Assembly: GCA_900317025.1 (NCBI GenBank)
Contig: ONFG01000027.1
Location: 1 to 32,588 of the forward strand
Reading direction: 5' to 3'
DNA from: an uncultured Eubacteriales bacterium
GTDB taxonomy: Bacteria > Bacillota > Clostridia > Oscillospirales > Acutalibacteraceae
Length of the DNA: 32,588 bases
The notes below the pieces were generated by a model that was given only the letters and a program-made list of their open reading frames with translations, had not been told where the DNA came from and searched no databases. Both the position numbers and the translations under genes were made by a program. This document shows, piece by piece, positions 24,776-32,334 of the stretch. Position 1 is the first letter of the stretch. The number at the start of each line of letters is the position of its first letter.

Positions 24776-25120
24776 ATGAAAAAGCATTATATAAAGCCTT
24801 ACTGCGAGATCATGGAGATCTCTTTTAAAGATATAATAGTGACGTCGGGCGACGATGTTGACCAGGATTACGGCGAGGGCCCTGTGGTAAAAGACGGCGC
24901 GAACGGCGCAGCGATCTATAAGGCTGCTTACATGACCAACATCGTACACGGCACAACGGCGGATCACGGCGATCTGTACGACCCGTTCTACACCGCGCCC
25001 CATACACTTACGCGTTCTACTCCGGACGACGCAGAGATCTCGAAGGATCCTTACTCCGGCTACGGCACGGATACCGACCTTTCCTCAAGCGAAACGGATG
25101 TGGACGAGCTTTGGAATTAA
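24776..25120 (+). CDS. Small acidic protein with MKK-x-YIKP leader-like N-terminus, unknown function
   Basis: The product has 114 residues; ATG 24776 has a good GGAAGGAG site about 8 nt upstream. The N-terminus MKKHYIKPYCEIMEIS followed by DIIVTSGDD resembles a recurrent short-protein type in clostridia and Bacteroides, in which a conserved MKKxYxxPxxE...(D)I(I/L)xTS segment precedes a variable acidic tail. The tail here (about 26-114) is rich in Asp, Gly, Ser, Thr and Tyr, has one Cys in the whole protein (residue 10), and ends ETDVDELWN. There is no hydrophobic signal sequence or membrane helix. It could be a peptide precursor or a substrate of a dedicated export or modification system, but no such enzyme is next to it. 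Function unknown. Confidence 0.7.
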   Translation: MKKHYIKPYCEIMEISFKDIIVTSGDDVDQDYGEGPVVKDGANGAAIYKAAYMTNIVHGTTADHGDLYDPFYTAPHTLTRSTPDDAEISKDPYSGYGTDTDLSSSETDVDELWN

Positions 25121-25161
25121 GATCGGCTTGACCGGAGCATTTGAAAACGGAGGCGAGCGTC

Positions 25162-25503
25162 TTGCTGTTTAACGAAAAATACGGGATCGCCCATGTCAGC
25201 TACAATTCGGGCAGGGTGCTGATCGAGCATACGTGCGACGAGGAGCTGCCGACGACCGAGGATAATTTCAATGCTCTGATCCACGGCTTTTCAAGGCTTA
25301 CAGGCGGCAGGCGCGAGAGCCTCGGTATGATGCAGTACCGCGTTGAAAGCGCCCCGTTCGATTTTATCTTCCAGCTCGACAATCTTGACGGCATCGTTAT
25401 CAGTGTAGAGGATATGCGGCGCGTAGACGAGACGGTGAGGTATATAAAGGAATCTCTTTCCGACATAAATTACAATATGCTTTATCAAAACGCAGAATAC
25501 TGA
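25162..25503 (+). CDS. Small conserved-looking protein, unknown function (TTG start)
   Basis: The product has 113 residues. I chose TTG 25162 because GGAGGCG (25149-25155) sits 8 nt before it; the in-frame TTG at 25141 has no ribosome site. The protein is a compact alpha/beta sequence. Beta strands lie at 5-25 (YGIAHVSYNSGRVLIEH), a helix follows (NFNALIHGFSRLTG), then a strand block (MMQYRVESAPFDFIFQLDNLDGIVISV) and a C-terminal helix (VDETVRYIKESLSDI). There is no membrane segment and no recognised motif. It lies 41 nt after the small acidic-protein gene and probably shares its transcript, so it may be a partner or chaperone of that product. Function unknown. Confidence 0.75.
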   Translation: MLFNEKYGIAHVSYNSGRVLIEHTCDEELPTTEDNFNALIHGFSRLTGGRRESLGMMQYRVESAPFDFIFQLDNLDGIVISVEDMRRVDETVRYIKESLSDINYNMLYQNAEY

Positions 25504-25509
25504 AATACA

Positions 25510-25539
25510 AAAGGCTTCCGGGATCTTCCGGAAGCCTTT
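25510..25539. terminator. Bidirectional intrinsic terminator between the small genes and degV
   Basis: A perfect 12-bp stem (25510-25521 with 25528-25539) has loop GATCTT. T-rich sequence follows on + (TTTATTG) and TTTTGTATTT on -. It sits between convergent genes, 7 nt after one stop and 17 nt from the other. Confidence 0.85.
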
Positions 25540-25555
25540 ATTGATGTATTATACA

Positions 25556-26416
25556 TTATTTTGTGAGGAAAATAACGCCGACCGTGCCGGGACCGCAGTG
25601 GCTGGTGATGGTGCAGCTCGCGATGCCTGTGCAGATCTCCTTGAAAACGCCGAGCGACTCGACGATCTCGCAAAGGTTGTTGACGATCTCGTCCGATACG
25701 CCGCTGCTGACGACGAATGCGCGCTCCGGGTCGAAGTTCGTGTACTGCGAGAGCTTTTCTCTCGCGTACTGAGAGGCAACCTTGTCGAACTTGCCTCTGT
25801 ACTTTCTGCCGACCGTCATCGAAGCGCCGCCCGAGTTATCGACTTCGATGCAGGGCTTAATGTTGAGCAGGTTCGCGCCGAGCATCGCGAGCGTCGAGCA
25901 TCTGCCGCCGGCGTTGAGGAATTCAAGATCGTCGATAACGAAGCTCGTAACTACCTTCGGTACAAGCTCCTGAATCTTATTCGCGATCTCCTTTGCGGAA
26001 AGCTCCGTCTCGTTGACCATGTCTACCGCCTTCAGAACAAGAAGACCCGTTCCGCACGAAAGGCTCTGAGAATCTATAACGTAAACGTTGCCGACCTCTT
26101 CCGCTGCTGCCACAGCGTTCTGGTGAGTTGAAGAGATCGAAGAGCCGAGGTTGATGTGGATGACCTCATACCCGTCGTCTACATATTTTTTGAATACCTC
26201 TGCGTATTCGCCCACGCTCACGGCTGCCGTTTTGGGCAGCTCCTTCTTTTCTCGGTAGCGGTTGATGATGTCGGCGGGGAAGATGTTTTTGCAGTCGTCG
26301 TAGCTCTCGTTCCCGTATACTATGTGCAGCGACACCAGATCTATCCCGTAGCGGCTGCAAAGCTCCTCGCTAAGGTCGCACGTGCTGTCCGAGGTGATCT
26401 TGATCTTTCTTGTCAT
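25556..26416 (-). CDS. DegV-family fatty-acid-binding protein
   Basis: The product has 286 residues from ATG 26416. A TTG two codons earlier is possible but lies too close to the AAGGAG site. The N-terminus KIKITSDSTCDLSEEL is the DegV signature, followed by LPKTAAVSVGEYAEVF, HINLGSSISSTHQNA (fatty-acid headgroup contacts in known structures) and FVIDDLEFLNAGGRCS. The C-terminal lobe ends SHCGPGTVGVIFLTK. DegV and FakB proteins bind one fatty acid; FakB types hand it to the kinase FakA for phosphorylation. No fakA is visible here, so this is a binding protein whose partner is elsewhere. It has its own promoter (26502-26530) and a bidirectional terminator. Confidence 0.93.
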   Translation of the reverse strand: MTRKIKITSDSTCDLSEELCSRYGIDLVSLHIVYGNESYDDCKNIFPADIINRYREKKELPKTAAVSVGEYAEVFKKYVDDGYEVIHINLGSSISSTHQNAVAAAEEVGNVYVIDSQSLSCGTGLLVLKAVDMVNETELSAKEIANKIQELVPKVVTSFVIDDLEFLNAGGRCSTLAMLGANLLNIKPCIEVDNSGGASMTVGRKYRGKFDKVASQYAREKLSQYTNFDPERAFVVSSGVSDEIVNNLCEIVESLGVFKEICTGIASCTITSHCGPGTVGVIFLTK

Positions 26417-26501
26417 AAGCAAGCAAACTCCTTACTCAAAACGAACGTTATGAACACGTTTTTGTGTTCACCGGCGTTCATTGTTTTTGTTGTCTTAATC
26501 T

Positions 26502-26530
26502 ATTATAACAAAACAAAAGACCAAAATCAA
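26502..26530 (-). promoter_or_regulatory. Promoter of the degV gene
   Basis: On the - strand, TTGATT (26525-26530), a 17-nt spacer and TATAAT (26502-26507) lie about 85 nt before the ATG, beyond the end of the 47-residue membrane miniprotein gene. Confidence 0.75.
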
Positions 26531-26583
26531 CCGATATTCAATAATTTCGTATAAATATTCACAAAAAAATTGGAGTTTTTGAT

Positions 26584-26727
26584 CTATTTCTTGTCTTTCC
26601 TTTTCTCATAAAGCTTCAAAGCCGCGAAGCTGCAAAGTCCGACGACAAGAAACATGACCCCGATGGCGATGTTTGCGGCGTCGCCAAGATGGGGAAAAGA
26701 GTAAAAAACCGAGATATATCTGCTCAT
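26584..26727 (-). CDS. 47-residue single-pass membrane miniprotein
   Basis: ATG 26727 has a GGAGG site 8 nt upstream (CGGAGGTCTTTTTT ATG) and the frame closes with TAG at 26584. The protein has a short N-terminal part (MSRYISVFYSFPHLGD), one membrane helix (AANIAIGVMFLVVGLCSFAA, about residues 17-36) and a highly basic tail (LYEKRKDKK). The strong ribosome site and the sensible helix plus basic-tail layout argue for a real gene despite its size. It lies 28 nt from the second copy of the dispersed hairpin element and leftward of birA. Topology by the positive-inside rule puts the C-terminus in the cytoplasm. Function unknown. Confidence 0.65.
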   Translation of the reverse strand: MSRYISVFYSFPHLGDAANIAIGVMFLVVGLCSFAALKLYEKRKDKK

Positions 26728-26755
26728 AAAAAAGACCTCCGCTGCATTATCACTC

Positions 26756-26906
26756 ATACCAATTTCAAATAAAATGCTTTAATTTGAAATTCGCGTGCTG
26801 CGCACGCTGATGCCGCGCAAAGCGCGTCATCCTGTCTCATACAAACTCAAACGCGCCTGCGGCGCTATAAAATGCTTTTAAAGCTTTTTAATTGAGTTTA
26901 GTATTA
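26756..26906. repeat. Dispersed multi-hairpin element, copy 2
   Basis: It lies in the same orientation as 16793-16951, with nearly the same sequence through the palindromes. Differences include an intact GATGCCGCGC-AAA-GCGCGTCATC hairpin, which is imperfect in copy 1. The left terminal repeat is degenerate (ATACCAA), while the right is TTAGTATTAAA. It occupies most of the 279-nt gap between birA and the miniprotein gene. Confidence 0.85.
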
Positions 26907-26923
26907 AACGGCGTTTTGCCGTT
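26907..26923 (-). terminator. Possible weak terminator after birA
   Basis: AACGGC (26907-26912) pairs with GCCGTT (26918-26923), loop GTTTT. On the - strand it is followed by TAATACTAAAC at the edge of the hairpin element. The stem is short and the U-tract poor, so read-through into the miniprotein gene is possible. Confidence 0.35.
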
Positions 26924-27006
26924 ATAATGATTATATGCCTGCGCAGGTCTGAATTATGTCATTTTTGCTTGAGGTATCCTGTTTTATTGAGGGGGAACGT
27001 GAAACT

Positions 27007-27981
27007 TTATTCTTCGGAAGCCTTTGCCAGCCGCACCGTTACCTCGCCGCTCGAAAGCGTCGTTTTGCTGCCGTCGGGGAGCGTTACGATCAGCCCGCCG
27101 TTGTCGTCGATGTCGGCGGCAGTTCCGGTGTGCTTTACGTTGTTGATGTAAAAGTCGATCTCCCTGCCAATTATCATCGAATGCTCGCGGTAGCATTTTA
27201 TGAACGAGCGGTCTGAGAGGTCGGTGCAGATCGCTGTCAGCTCGTTTGCGACCGAAGCGATGAGGTCGTTTCTTATCGGGGCTTGTGCGCCGAGAGATGA
27301 GGCTTTGTCTTTTATCTCCTCGGGGAAATCCTCCGTTGTGATGTTGATGCCGATGCCGATTATAACGCTGCGTGCCATGCCTGTTTCAAAGTCGCTTACC
27401 GCCTCGGTGAGTATGCCGCAGACCTTGCGCCCGCCGACGTAAACGTCGTTCACCCATTTTATTTCGGGTGCGATACCCGTTACCGACTCGATCGCCTTCA
27501 CGACCGCCACCGATGCCGCGGTCGTCACGCTTACGGCGTCCGAAAGCTTCAGATCGGCGTGCAGCAGAAACGACATATAAATGCCTGTGTTCTTCGGCGA
27601 ATAGAAGCTTCGCCCGAGTCTGCCGCGCCCGCCGGTCTGCTCGTTTGCGACGATGAGCGCATCGCCGTCAAACCCGTTCGCCAGCATTCGCTTTGCTTCG
27701 TTGTTCGTCGAGTCGACGCTTTCGAGTACACAAAGCTCAAGCCGCTGTGCGCTTTCGTTCAGCGCTTTGCGAATTGCTTTATCGTCGATGGAGTCGGCGG
27801 GGGAGAGCAGCCTGTAGCCGCGGTTGCTAACGGAGTCGATGCGGCAGCCGTCTTCTTTGAGTTGCCTTACCGCCTTCCACACGGCTGCGCGAGAAACGCC
27901 GAATTCCCCGGCAAGCTCCTGCCCGGAAACGTAGTCGGAGCTGTTTTCAAGCTTCGCCATGATCTTATCTTTAAGTGACAT
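27007..27981 (-). CDS. birA: Bifunctional biotin-protein ligase / biotin-responsive repressor BirA
   Basis: The 324-residue protein has an N-terminal winged helix-turn-helix (1-60; SGQELAGEFGVSRAAVWKAV), so it is the group II, DNA-binding type of BirA. The ligase domain starts with ESVDSTNNEAKRML (87-100). It contains the adenylate-binding loop GRGRLGRSF (118-126) and KWVNDVYVGGRKVCGIL (175-191), and ends with a small SH3-like domain (about 275-324). It makes biotinyl-AMP and attaches biotin to carboxylases; with biotinyl-AMP bound it can repress biotin genes. None of those genes is visible here. The ATG at 27981 has AAGGAG 10 nt upstream. A strong own promoter and a terminator-like hairpin in the leader suggest regulated expression. 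Confidence 0.95.
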   Translation of the reverse strand: MSLKDKIMAKLENSSDYVSGQELAGEFGVSRAAVWKAVRQLKEDGCRIDSVSNRGYRLLSPADSIDDKAIRKALNESAQRLELCVLESVDSTNNEAKRMLANGFDGDALIVANEQTGGRGRLGRSFYSPKNTGIYMSFLLHADLKLSDAVSVTTAASVAVVKAIESVTGIAPEIKWVNDVYVGGRKVCGILTEAVSDFETGMARSVIIGIGINITTEDFPEEIKDKASSLGAQAPIRNDLIASVANELTAICTDLSDRSFIKCYREHSMIIGREIDFYINNVKHTGTAADIDDNGGLIVTLPDGSKTTLSSGEVTVRLAKASEE

Positions 27982-27995
27982 AGTGTTTTCTCCTT

Positions 27996-28035
27996 AAAAA
28001 ACAACGGGGCAGCGCTCAATGCAGCTGCCCCATTG
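27996..28035 (-). terminator. Terminator-like hairpin in the birA leader (candidate attenuator)
   Basis: On the - strand, a 12-bp stem with one mismatch (28024-28035 with 28002-28013) has a 10-nt loop and is followed by a T6 run (27996-28001). The birA ribosome site follows at once. Because a consensus promoter lies upstream of it at 28070-28098, birA transcripts must cross it. Confidence 0.7.
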
Positions 28036-28069
28036 TGAGTAATTATACATTACCCTCAAACTGTACCCA

Positions 28070-28098
28070 ATTATACTATAAACCGACAGGCTTGTCAA
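28070..28098 (-). promoter_or_regulatory. Perfect consensus promoter of birA
   Basis: On the - strand, TTGACA (28093-28098), a 17-nt spacer and TATAAT (28070-28075). The expected start is near 28063, giving a leader of about 80 nt that includes the terminator-like hairpin. Confidence 0.85.
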
Positions 28099-28166
28099 TC
28101 ATTTCGCAAAAAAATCTTAACAGAAAATTAACAATAATTTGCTGCCATATTTGTACAAGAGTTCGA

Positions 28167-29246
28167 TTACTCACCGAAGCTGATGCCGAGATCCTTTGCA
28201 GCCTGAACGACGGAGCAGTCCGGCGGGACTTCCTTGAGTTTGCCCGCTACCTCGGAAAGAGGGATAGCGATGACCTCATTGCCCTTCAAAGCGACCATCT
28301 TGCCGTAATCCTTGTTGATGATGAGGTTAGCTGCGGCAACGCCGAAGCGTGTGCAGATCAGGCGGTCGTAAGCGTCGGGGCTTCCGCCTCTCTGGAAGTG
28401 ACCGGGAACGGTAACTCTCGTCTCCTGACCTGTAGCCTCTTCAATCTCCGCCGCAATCTTGTAGGAGATTGACGGGTAAACAAGCTCGGCCATAGCCTGC
28501 TTTTTCTTCTTCTTCGGGAGCGCCGCGATGTCCTTTGAAACGGCGCCCTCGGCAACTGCGAGGATCGAGAAGTTCTTGCCCATCTCGTTTCTGCGCTGAA
28601 CTGTGCGGATAACGGAATTGATATCGTACGGTATCTCGGGGATAAGGATAACGTCTGCGCCGCCGGCGATGCCTGCGTAAAGCGTGAGCCAGCCGACCTT
28701 GTGACCCATTACCTCAACGATGAACACACGCCCGTGGGACGTAGCCGTCGTGTGGATGCAGTCGATAACCTGCGTTGCGATGTCAACGGCAGACTGGAAG
28801 CCGAAGGTCATGTCTGTTCCCCAGAGGTCGTTGTCGATCGTCTTGGGAAGGGAGACAACGTTCAAGCCCTCTTCCGAGAGCATATTTGCCGACTTCTGCG
28901 TGCCGTTGCCGCCGAGGATAACGAGGCAGTCGAGCTTGAGCTTTTTGTAGTTCTCCTTCATCGCCTTTACCTTATCGACGGAGTTTTCCTCGTCGATAAC
29001 GCGCATAAGCTTGAACGGCTGACGTGACGTTCCGAGGATCGTGCCGCCGCGCGTGAGCAGACCTGAGAGGTCGTCGCGGCTAAGCTCCTTGGCGTCGCCG
29101 TTGATAAGACCTCTGTAGCCGTCGATGATGCCGACGATCTGCACGTTGTCGCCGTAGTGGTGATACAGCGTCTTAGCTACGCCTCTGATGCTGGCGTTCA
29201 GACCTTGGCAGTCGCCGCCGCTCGTAAGGATACCAATTCTTTTCAT
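28167..29246 (-). CDS. pfkA: 6-phosphofructokinase (PfkA family, phosphoryl donor uncertain)
   Basis: The 359-residue glycolytic enzyme converts fructose 6-phosphate to the 1,6-bisphosphate. It has the N-terminal GILTSGGDCQGLNASIRG, the RGGTILGTSR loop (66-75), the donor-site loop GGNGT (112-116) and the catalytic PKTIDND (134-140, Asp138 as base). It also has MGHKVGWLTLYAGIAGGAD (180-198) and LGHFQRGG-type substrate residues (VPGHFQRGGSPDAYDR). Compared with E. coli, the residue at 103 is Asn (usually Asp), 104 is Gly (ATP type) and 124 is Lys (PPi type). The donor therefore cannot be read simply. The ATG 29246 has an AGAAGG site. It follows ppk by 62 nt with only a weak hairpin between, so co-transcription with dapB-ppk is likely. 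Confidence 0.93.
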   Translation of the reverse strand: MKRIGILTSGGDCQGLNASIRGVAKTLYHHYGDNVQIVGIIDGYRGLINGDAKELSRDDLSGLLTRGGTILGTSRQPFKLMRVIDEENSVDKVKAMKENYKKLKLDCLVILGGNGTQKSANMLSEEGLNVVSLPKTIDNDLWGTDMTFGFQSAVDIATQVIDCIHTTATSHGRVFIVEVMGHKVGWLTLYAGIAGGADVILIPEIPYDINSVIRTVQRRNEMGKNFSILAVAEGAVSKDIAALPKKKKKQAMAELVYPSISYKIAAEIEEATGQETRVTVPGHFQRGGSPDAYDRLICTRFGVAAANLIINKDYGKMVALKGNEVIAIPLSEVAGKLKEVPPDCSVVQAAKDLGISFGE

Positions 29247-29293
29247 AATTCACCCTTCTTTGCTATAGATTTTGATGTCAGATTTATTTTACC

Positions 29294-29307
29294 GCACCGG
29301 AAGGTGC
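29294..29307 (-). other. Small hairpin between ppk and pfkA
   Basis: A 5-bp stem GCACC/GGTGC encloses a 4-nt loop directly after the ppk stop. On the - strand it is followed by GGTAAAAT, not a U-run, so it is a poor terminator and may be a processing or stabilising structure. Confidence 0.35.
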
Positions 29308-29308
29308 A

Positions 29309-31429
29309 TTATTTGCTTTGCTTTACATTTTGTTCGGCGTTTGAAGCCGCCTCGGCGATCTTCTGCTTGAGCGCCTTTTTTGCGAGAGACGCAAACTCCG
29401 CCTGACAGTTGAGCGATTTCTTTCCGCGCCTGCCGACCATTACATAGTCGGTGTTGGGAAGCTGGATCCTCGTGTTTACATTGTCCTTCCACATGATCTC
29501 GAGTATCTCGTCGCAGCGGCGGTGGATATCCTCGTCTTCAACCGGGAAGACGAGCTCGACGCGCCTGTCGAGGTTTCGCTGCATCCAGTCTGCTGATCCG
29601 AGGTACATCTGCGGCTGACCGCCGTTTTCAAAGCGGAACATACGGCTGTGCTCGAGGAGCTGCCCGACGATGCTGTGTACGACGATATTCTCGCTTGTCT
29701 TCTCGATGCCGGGTACAAGGCAGCATATGCCGCGAACAATGAGCCTTACGGGAACGTCTGCCTTCGACGCGTCGTAAAGCAGCTTTATGATCGGCGGATC
29801 GACGAGCGAATTTATCTTGACTGTAATGCCCGACGGCAGCCCGGCCTTGGCGTTCTCGATTTCCTGCCTGATCTTGTCTTCAAAAAACGTGCGCATACCG
29901 TGGGGCGCAACGATGAACTTGTTGTATTGCGGCGGGATGGAGTACCCCGTCAGAACGTTGAACAGCGACGAGGCATCCTCGCCGAATTCTTCCTTGCAGG
30001 TGAAAAGACCCATGTCGGTGTAGAAGCGGGCGGTGCTGTCGTTGTAGTTGCCCGTACCCATGTGGAGGTAGCGGCGGATGCCGTCCTCCTCGCTGCGAAC
30101 GACGAGGCAGATCTTGCAGTGCGTTTTAAGTCCGCTGAGACCGTAAACGACGTGGCACCCCGCCTTCTCGAGCTTCTTCGCCCAGTGGATATTGTTCTCT
30201 TCGTCGAATCGCGCTTTAAGCTCAACGAGTACCGTCACCTGCTTGCCGTTTTCGGCGGCCTTGATGAGCGCCGCCACAATCGGCGAGTTGCCGCTTACTC
30301 TGTAAAGCGTCTGCTTGATCGCAAGAACCTTTTCGTCTCTGGCTGCCTCCGTTACGAAAGCGAGAACGCTGTCGAAGCTCTCGTAGGGGTGATGGACGAA
30401 TCTGTCCTTTTCACGTATCGCCTTGAAGATGTCGGTGCAGCCGTAAAAATCGGGGCAGGGCGACACGGGCTTTATCGGCTTGAAGCAGAGCGAGTCGCAG
30501 CCCGGTATCTTTGCGAATTTCGACAAAAACGTAAGGTCGAGCGGACCTCTGCATTCGTAGATCTCGCTTTCGTCGACGTCGAGCATCTCGATAAGAAAGT
30601 CTCTGAGCTGCCGGTCGCATTTTGACGAGATCTCAAGCCTTATAGGCTTTCCGCGGCGCCGCTGTTTGATCGACTTCTCGATCTCGCTTAAAAGGTCGTC
30701 GGTGTCCTCGTCGATATCGAGGTCGGAGTCGCGCGTGATCCTGAACGGGCAGAACGACTTGATCCTGAACAGCTCGAAAAGCTCGTCGAGGCGCGATGTG
30801 ATAATGTTTTCGAGCAGGATAAAGTCGCGTTCGCTCTCACTCGGCAGCTCGATGAACCTCGGCAGCACGCTCGGCACCTGCATAACGGCAAAGAACGTCT
30901 CCTTCTCGTCGTTCATAAGGCGGATCGCGAGATTGAGGCTCTTGTTGAGCAACAGCGGGAACGGGCGGCTCGGGTCAACCGCCATCGGCGTAAGCACCGG
31001 GAAGATCACCTTGTCGAAATACTTGTCGGTGAACGCCCGCTGCTTTTCCGTAAGCTCCTTCATTTTCTTTAAGCGTATGCCGTGCTTTTTGAGCACAGGC
31101 AGTATCGAGTGGTTCAGGCAGTTGTACTGCTTCTCGGAGAACTCGTGTATCTTCTCCGAAAGTTTCGCATACTGCTGCTTCGGCGTAAGTCCCGAAAGAT
31201 CACTCTCCTTCGTGCCGTGCTCGATCTGGTCGAGCACGCCCGCCACACGCACCATGATGAATTCGTCGAGGTTCGACGCCGTTATCGAGAGGAAGTTTAC
31301 CCGTTCCATAACGGGGTTTTCCTTCTCAAACGCCTCCTCCATGACTCGCGAGTTGAAGTCCATCCAGCTTATCTGGCGGTTGTTGTAAGGGAACTTTTTG
31401 CCCCTTCCCTTGAATGTATGGTTGTCCAT
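29309..31429 (-). CDS. ppk: Polyphosphate kinase 1
   Basis: The 706-residue protein has the full PPK1 layout. The N-terminal domain includes NRQISWMDFNSRVMEEA (17-33) and FLSITASNLDEFIMVRVAG (46-64). The phospholipase-D-like catalytic domains follow, with His437 (LKTHCK), equivalent to the phosphorylated histidine of E. coli PPK, and His456 in HMGTGNYND. RFDEENNIHWAKKLE (407-421) is also typical. It reversibly makes polyphosphate from ATP. The ATG 31429 has GGAGG 11 nt upstream. It starts 68 nt after dapB under the dapB promoter. Linkage to pfkA is interesting because that enzyme has a mixed ATP/PPi donor signature. Confidence 0.96.
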   Translation of the reverse strand: MDNHTFKGRGKKFPYNNRQISWMDFNSRVMEEAFEKENPVMERVNFLSITASNLDEFIMVRVAGVLDQIEHGTKESDLSGLTPKQQYAKLSEKIHEFSEKQYNCLNHSILPVLKKHGIRLKKMKELTEKQRAFTDKYFDKVIFPVLTPMAVDPSRPFPLLLNKSLNLAIRLMNDEKETFFAVMQVPSVLPRFIELPSESERDFILLENIITSRLDELFELFRIKSFCPFRITRDSDLDIDEDTDDLLSEIEKSIKQRRRGKPIRLEISSKCDRQLRDFLIEMLDVDESEIYECRGPLDLTFLSKFAKIPGCDSLCFKPIKPVSPCPDFYGCTDIFKAIREKDRFVHHPYESFDSVLAFVTEAARDEKVLAIKQTLYRVSGNSPIVAALIKAAENGKQVTVLVELKARFDEENNIHWAKKLEKAGCHVVYGLSGLKTHCKICLVVRSEEDGIRRYLHMGTGNYNDSTARFYTDMGLFTCKEEFGEDASSLFNVLTGYSIPPQYNKFIVAPHGMRTFFEDKIRQEIENAKAGLPSGITVKINSLVDPPIIKLLYDASKADVPVRLIVRGICCLVPGIEKTSENIVVHSIVGQLLEHSRMFRFENGGQPQMYLGSADWMQRNLDRRVELVFPVEDEDIHRRCDEILEIMWKDNVNTRIQLPNTDYVMVGRRGKKSLNCQAEFASLAKKALKQKIAEAASNAEQNVKQSK

Positions 31430-31497
31430 GTACCGCTTGACCTCCGTAGGCTGAGCGGAAGCTGCGGGCGGACTTCTCCGCCGCGCTCCCGGTCGCT

Positions 31498-32259
31498 TTA
31501 ATATCTTTCTTTAAGCAGATCGGACATATCGTAGCTGCCGGCGGGCTTGCCTGCGAGGAAAGCCGCGGCGTTGATTGCGCCCACGGCAAAGAGGCTTCTC
31601 GACTGCGCCTGATGGGTGATAGTCAATACCTCGTTGTTTCCCGCGAAAATAACGTCGTGCTCGCCGACGATAGTGCCGCCTCTTATGCTGCTGATGCCGA
31701 TCTCGTTCTGATCTCTCTTTTTCCTTACGCTGTGGCGGTCGTAGATATACTCGGGGTCGTCGTCCCTTACCGAAGCGATGCCGTCGGCGATCATGAGCGC
31801 CGTACCGGAGGGCGCGTCGATCTTCATCTTGTGGTGCTTCTCGACGATCTCGACGTCGAAGTCCTGACCGAACACCTTAGCTGCCGTTTTTGCAAGCTCT
31901 ATAAGCAGGTTGATGCCGAGCGACATATTTCCCGAGCGGAAGACCGCGATCTTTTCTGATGCTTTGCCGATAGCCTCAAGCTGAGCGTCGCTGTAGCCCG
32001 TCGTGCAGAGCACGCAGGGAATGGAGTTTTCGATCGCGTAGGCGAGAAGCCCGTCGAGCGCGGAAGGATTTGAGAAATCTATGATAACGTCGACCTTCTC
32101 GTTTATCGCCGTGAAGTCGGGGTAAACGGGAAAATCGTTTTTCCTTTCTGTATATGTGTCAACGCCGCAGACGAGGGCGATATCGCTGCGCTCCTTTACG
32201 CTCTCCGCGATTACCTGCCCCATTCTGCCGTTGCAGCCTGACATAAGAAAATTAACCAT
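31498..32259 (-). CDS. dapB: 4-hydroxy-tetrahydrodipicolinate reductase DapB
   Basis: The 253-residue enzyme of lysine and diaminopimelate synthesis reduces 4-hydroxy-tetrahydrodipicolinate with NAD(P)H. Visible motifs are the dinucleotide-binding GCNGRMGQ (8-15), DFSNPSAL (61-68) and the catalytic/substrate segment EKHHKMKIDAPSGTA (140-154, with His142/143 and Lys146). I chose ATG 32259 because AAAGGA lies 8 nt upstream; the longer frame to 32295 starts at or before the predicted transcription start. It is first in the dapB-ppk-(pfkA) cluster. The nearest other lysine genes are not in the window. Confidence 0.96.
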   Translation of the reverse strand: MVNFLMSGCNGRMGQVIAESVKERSDIALVCGVDTYTERKNDFPVYPDFTAINEKVDVIIDFSNPSALDGLLAYAIENSIPCVLCTTGYSDAQLEAIGKASEKIAVFRSGNMSLGINLLIELAKTAAKVFGQDFDVEIVEKHHKMKIDAPSGTALMIADGIASVRDDDPEYIYDRHSVRKKRDQNEIGISSIRGGTIVGEHDVIFAGNNEVLTITHQAQSRSLFAVGAINAAAFLAGKPAGSYDMSDLLKERY

Positions 32260-32299
32260 TTTTATCATCCTTTTCTTTATAGAAGATTTATACATTTAT

Positions 32300-32328
32300 A
32301 TTCTATCACAACAGGATTATTGTGTCAA
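32300..32328 (-). promoter_or_regulatory. Promoter of the dapB-ppk cluster
   Basis: On the - strand, TTGACA (32323-32328), a 17-nt spacer and TAGAAT (32300-32305) give a start near 32293 and a leader of about 34 nt. Confidence 0.85.
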
Positions 32329-32334
32329 ATGTTA

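Noticed and set aside
32260-32295. 12-residue N-terminal extension of DapB
   Set aside because: The predicted transcription start is near 32293, and the ribosome site AAAGGA serves ATG 32259.
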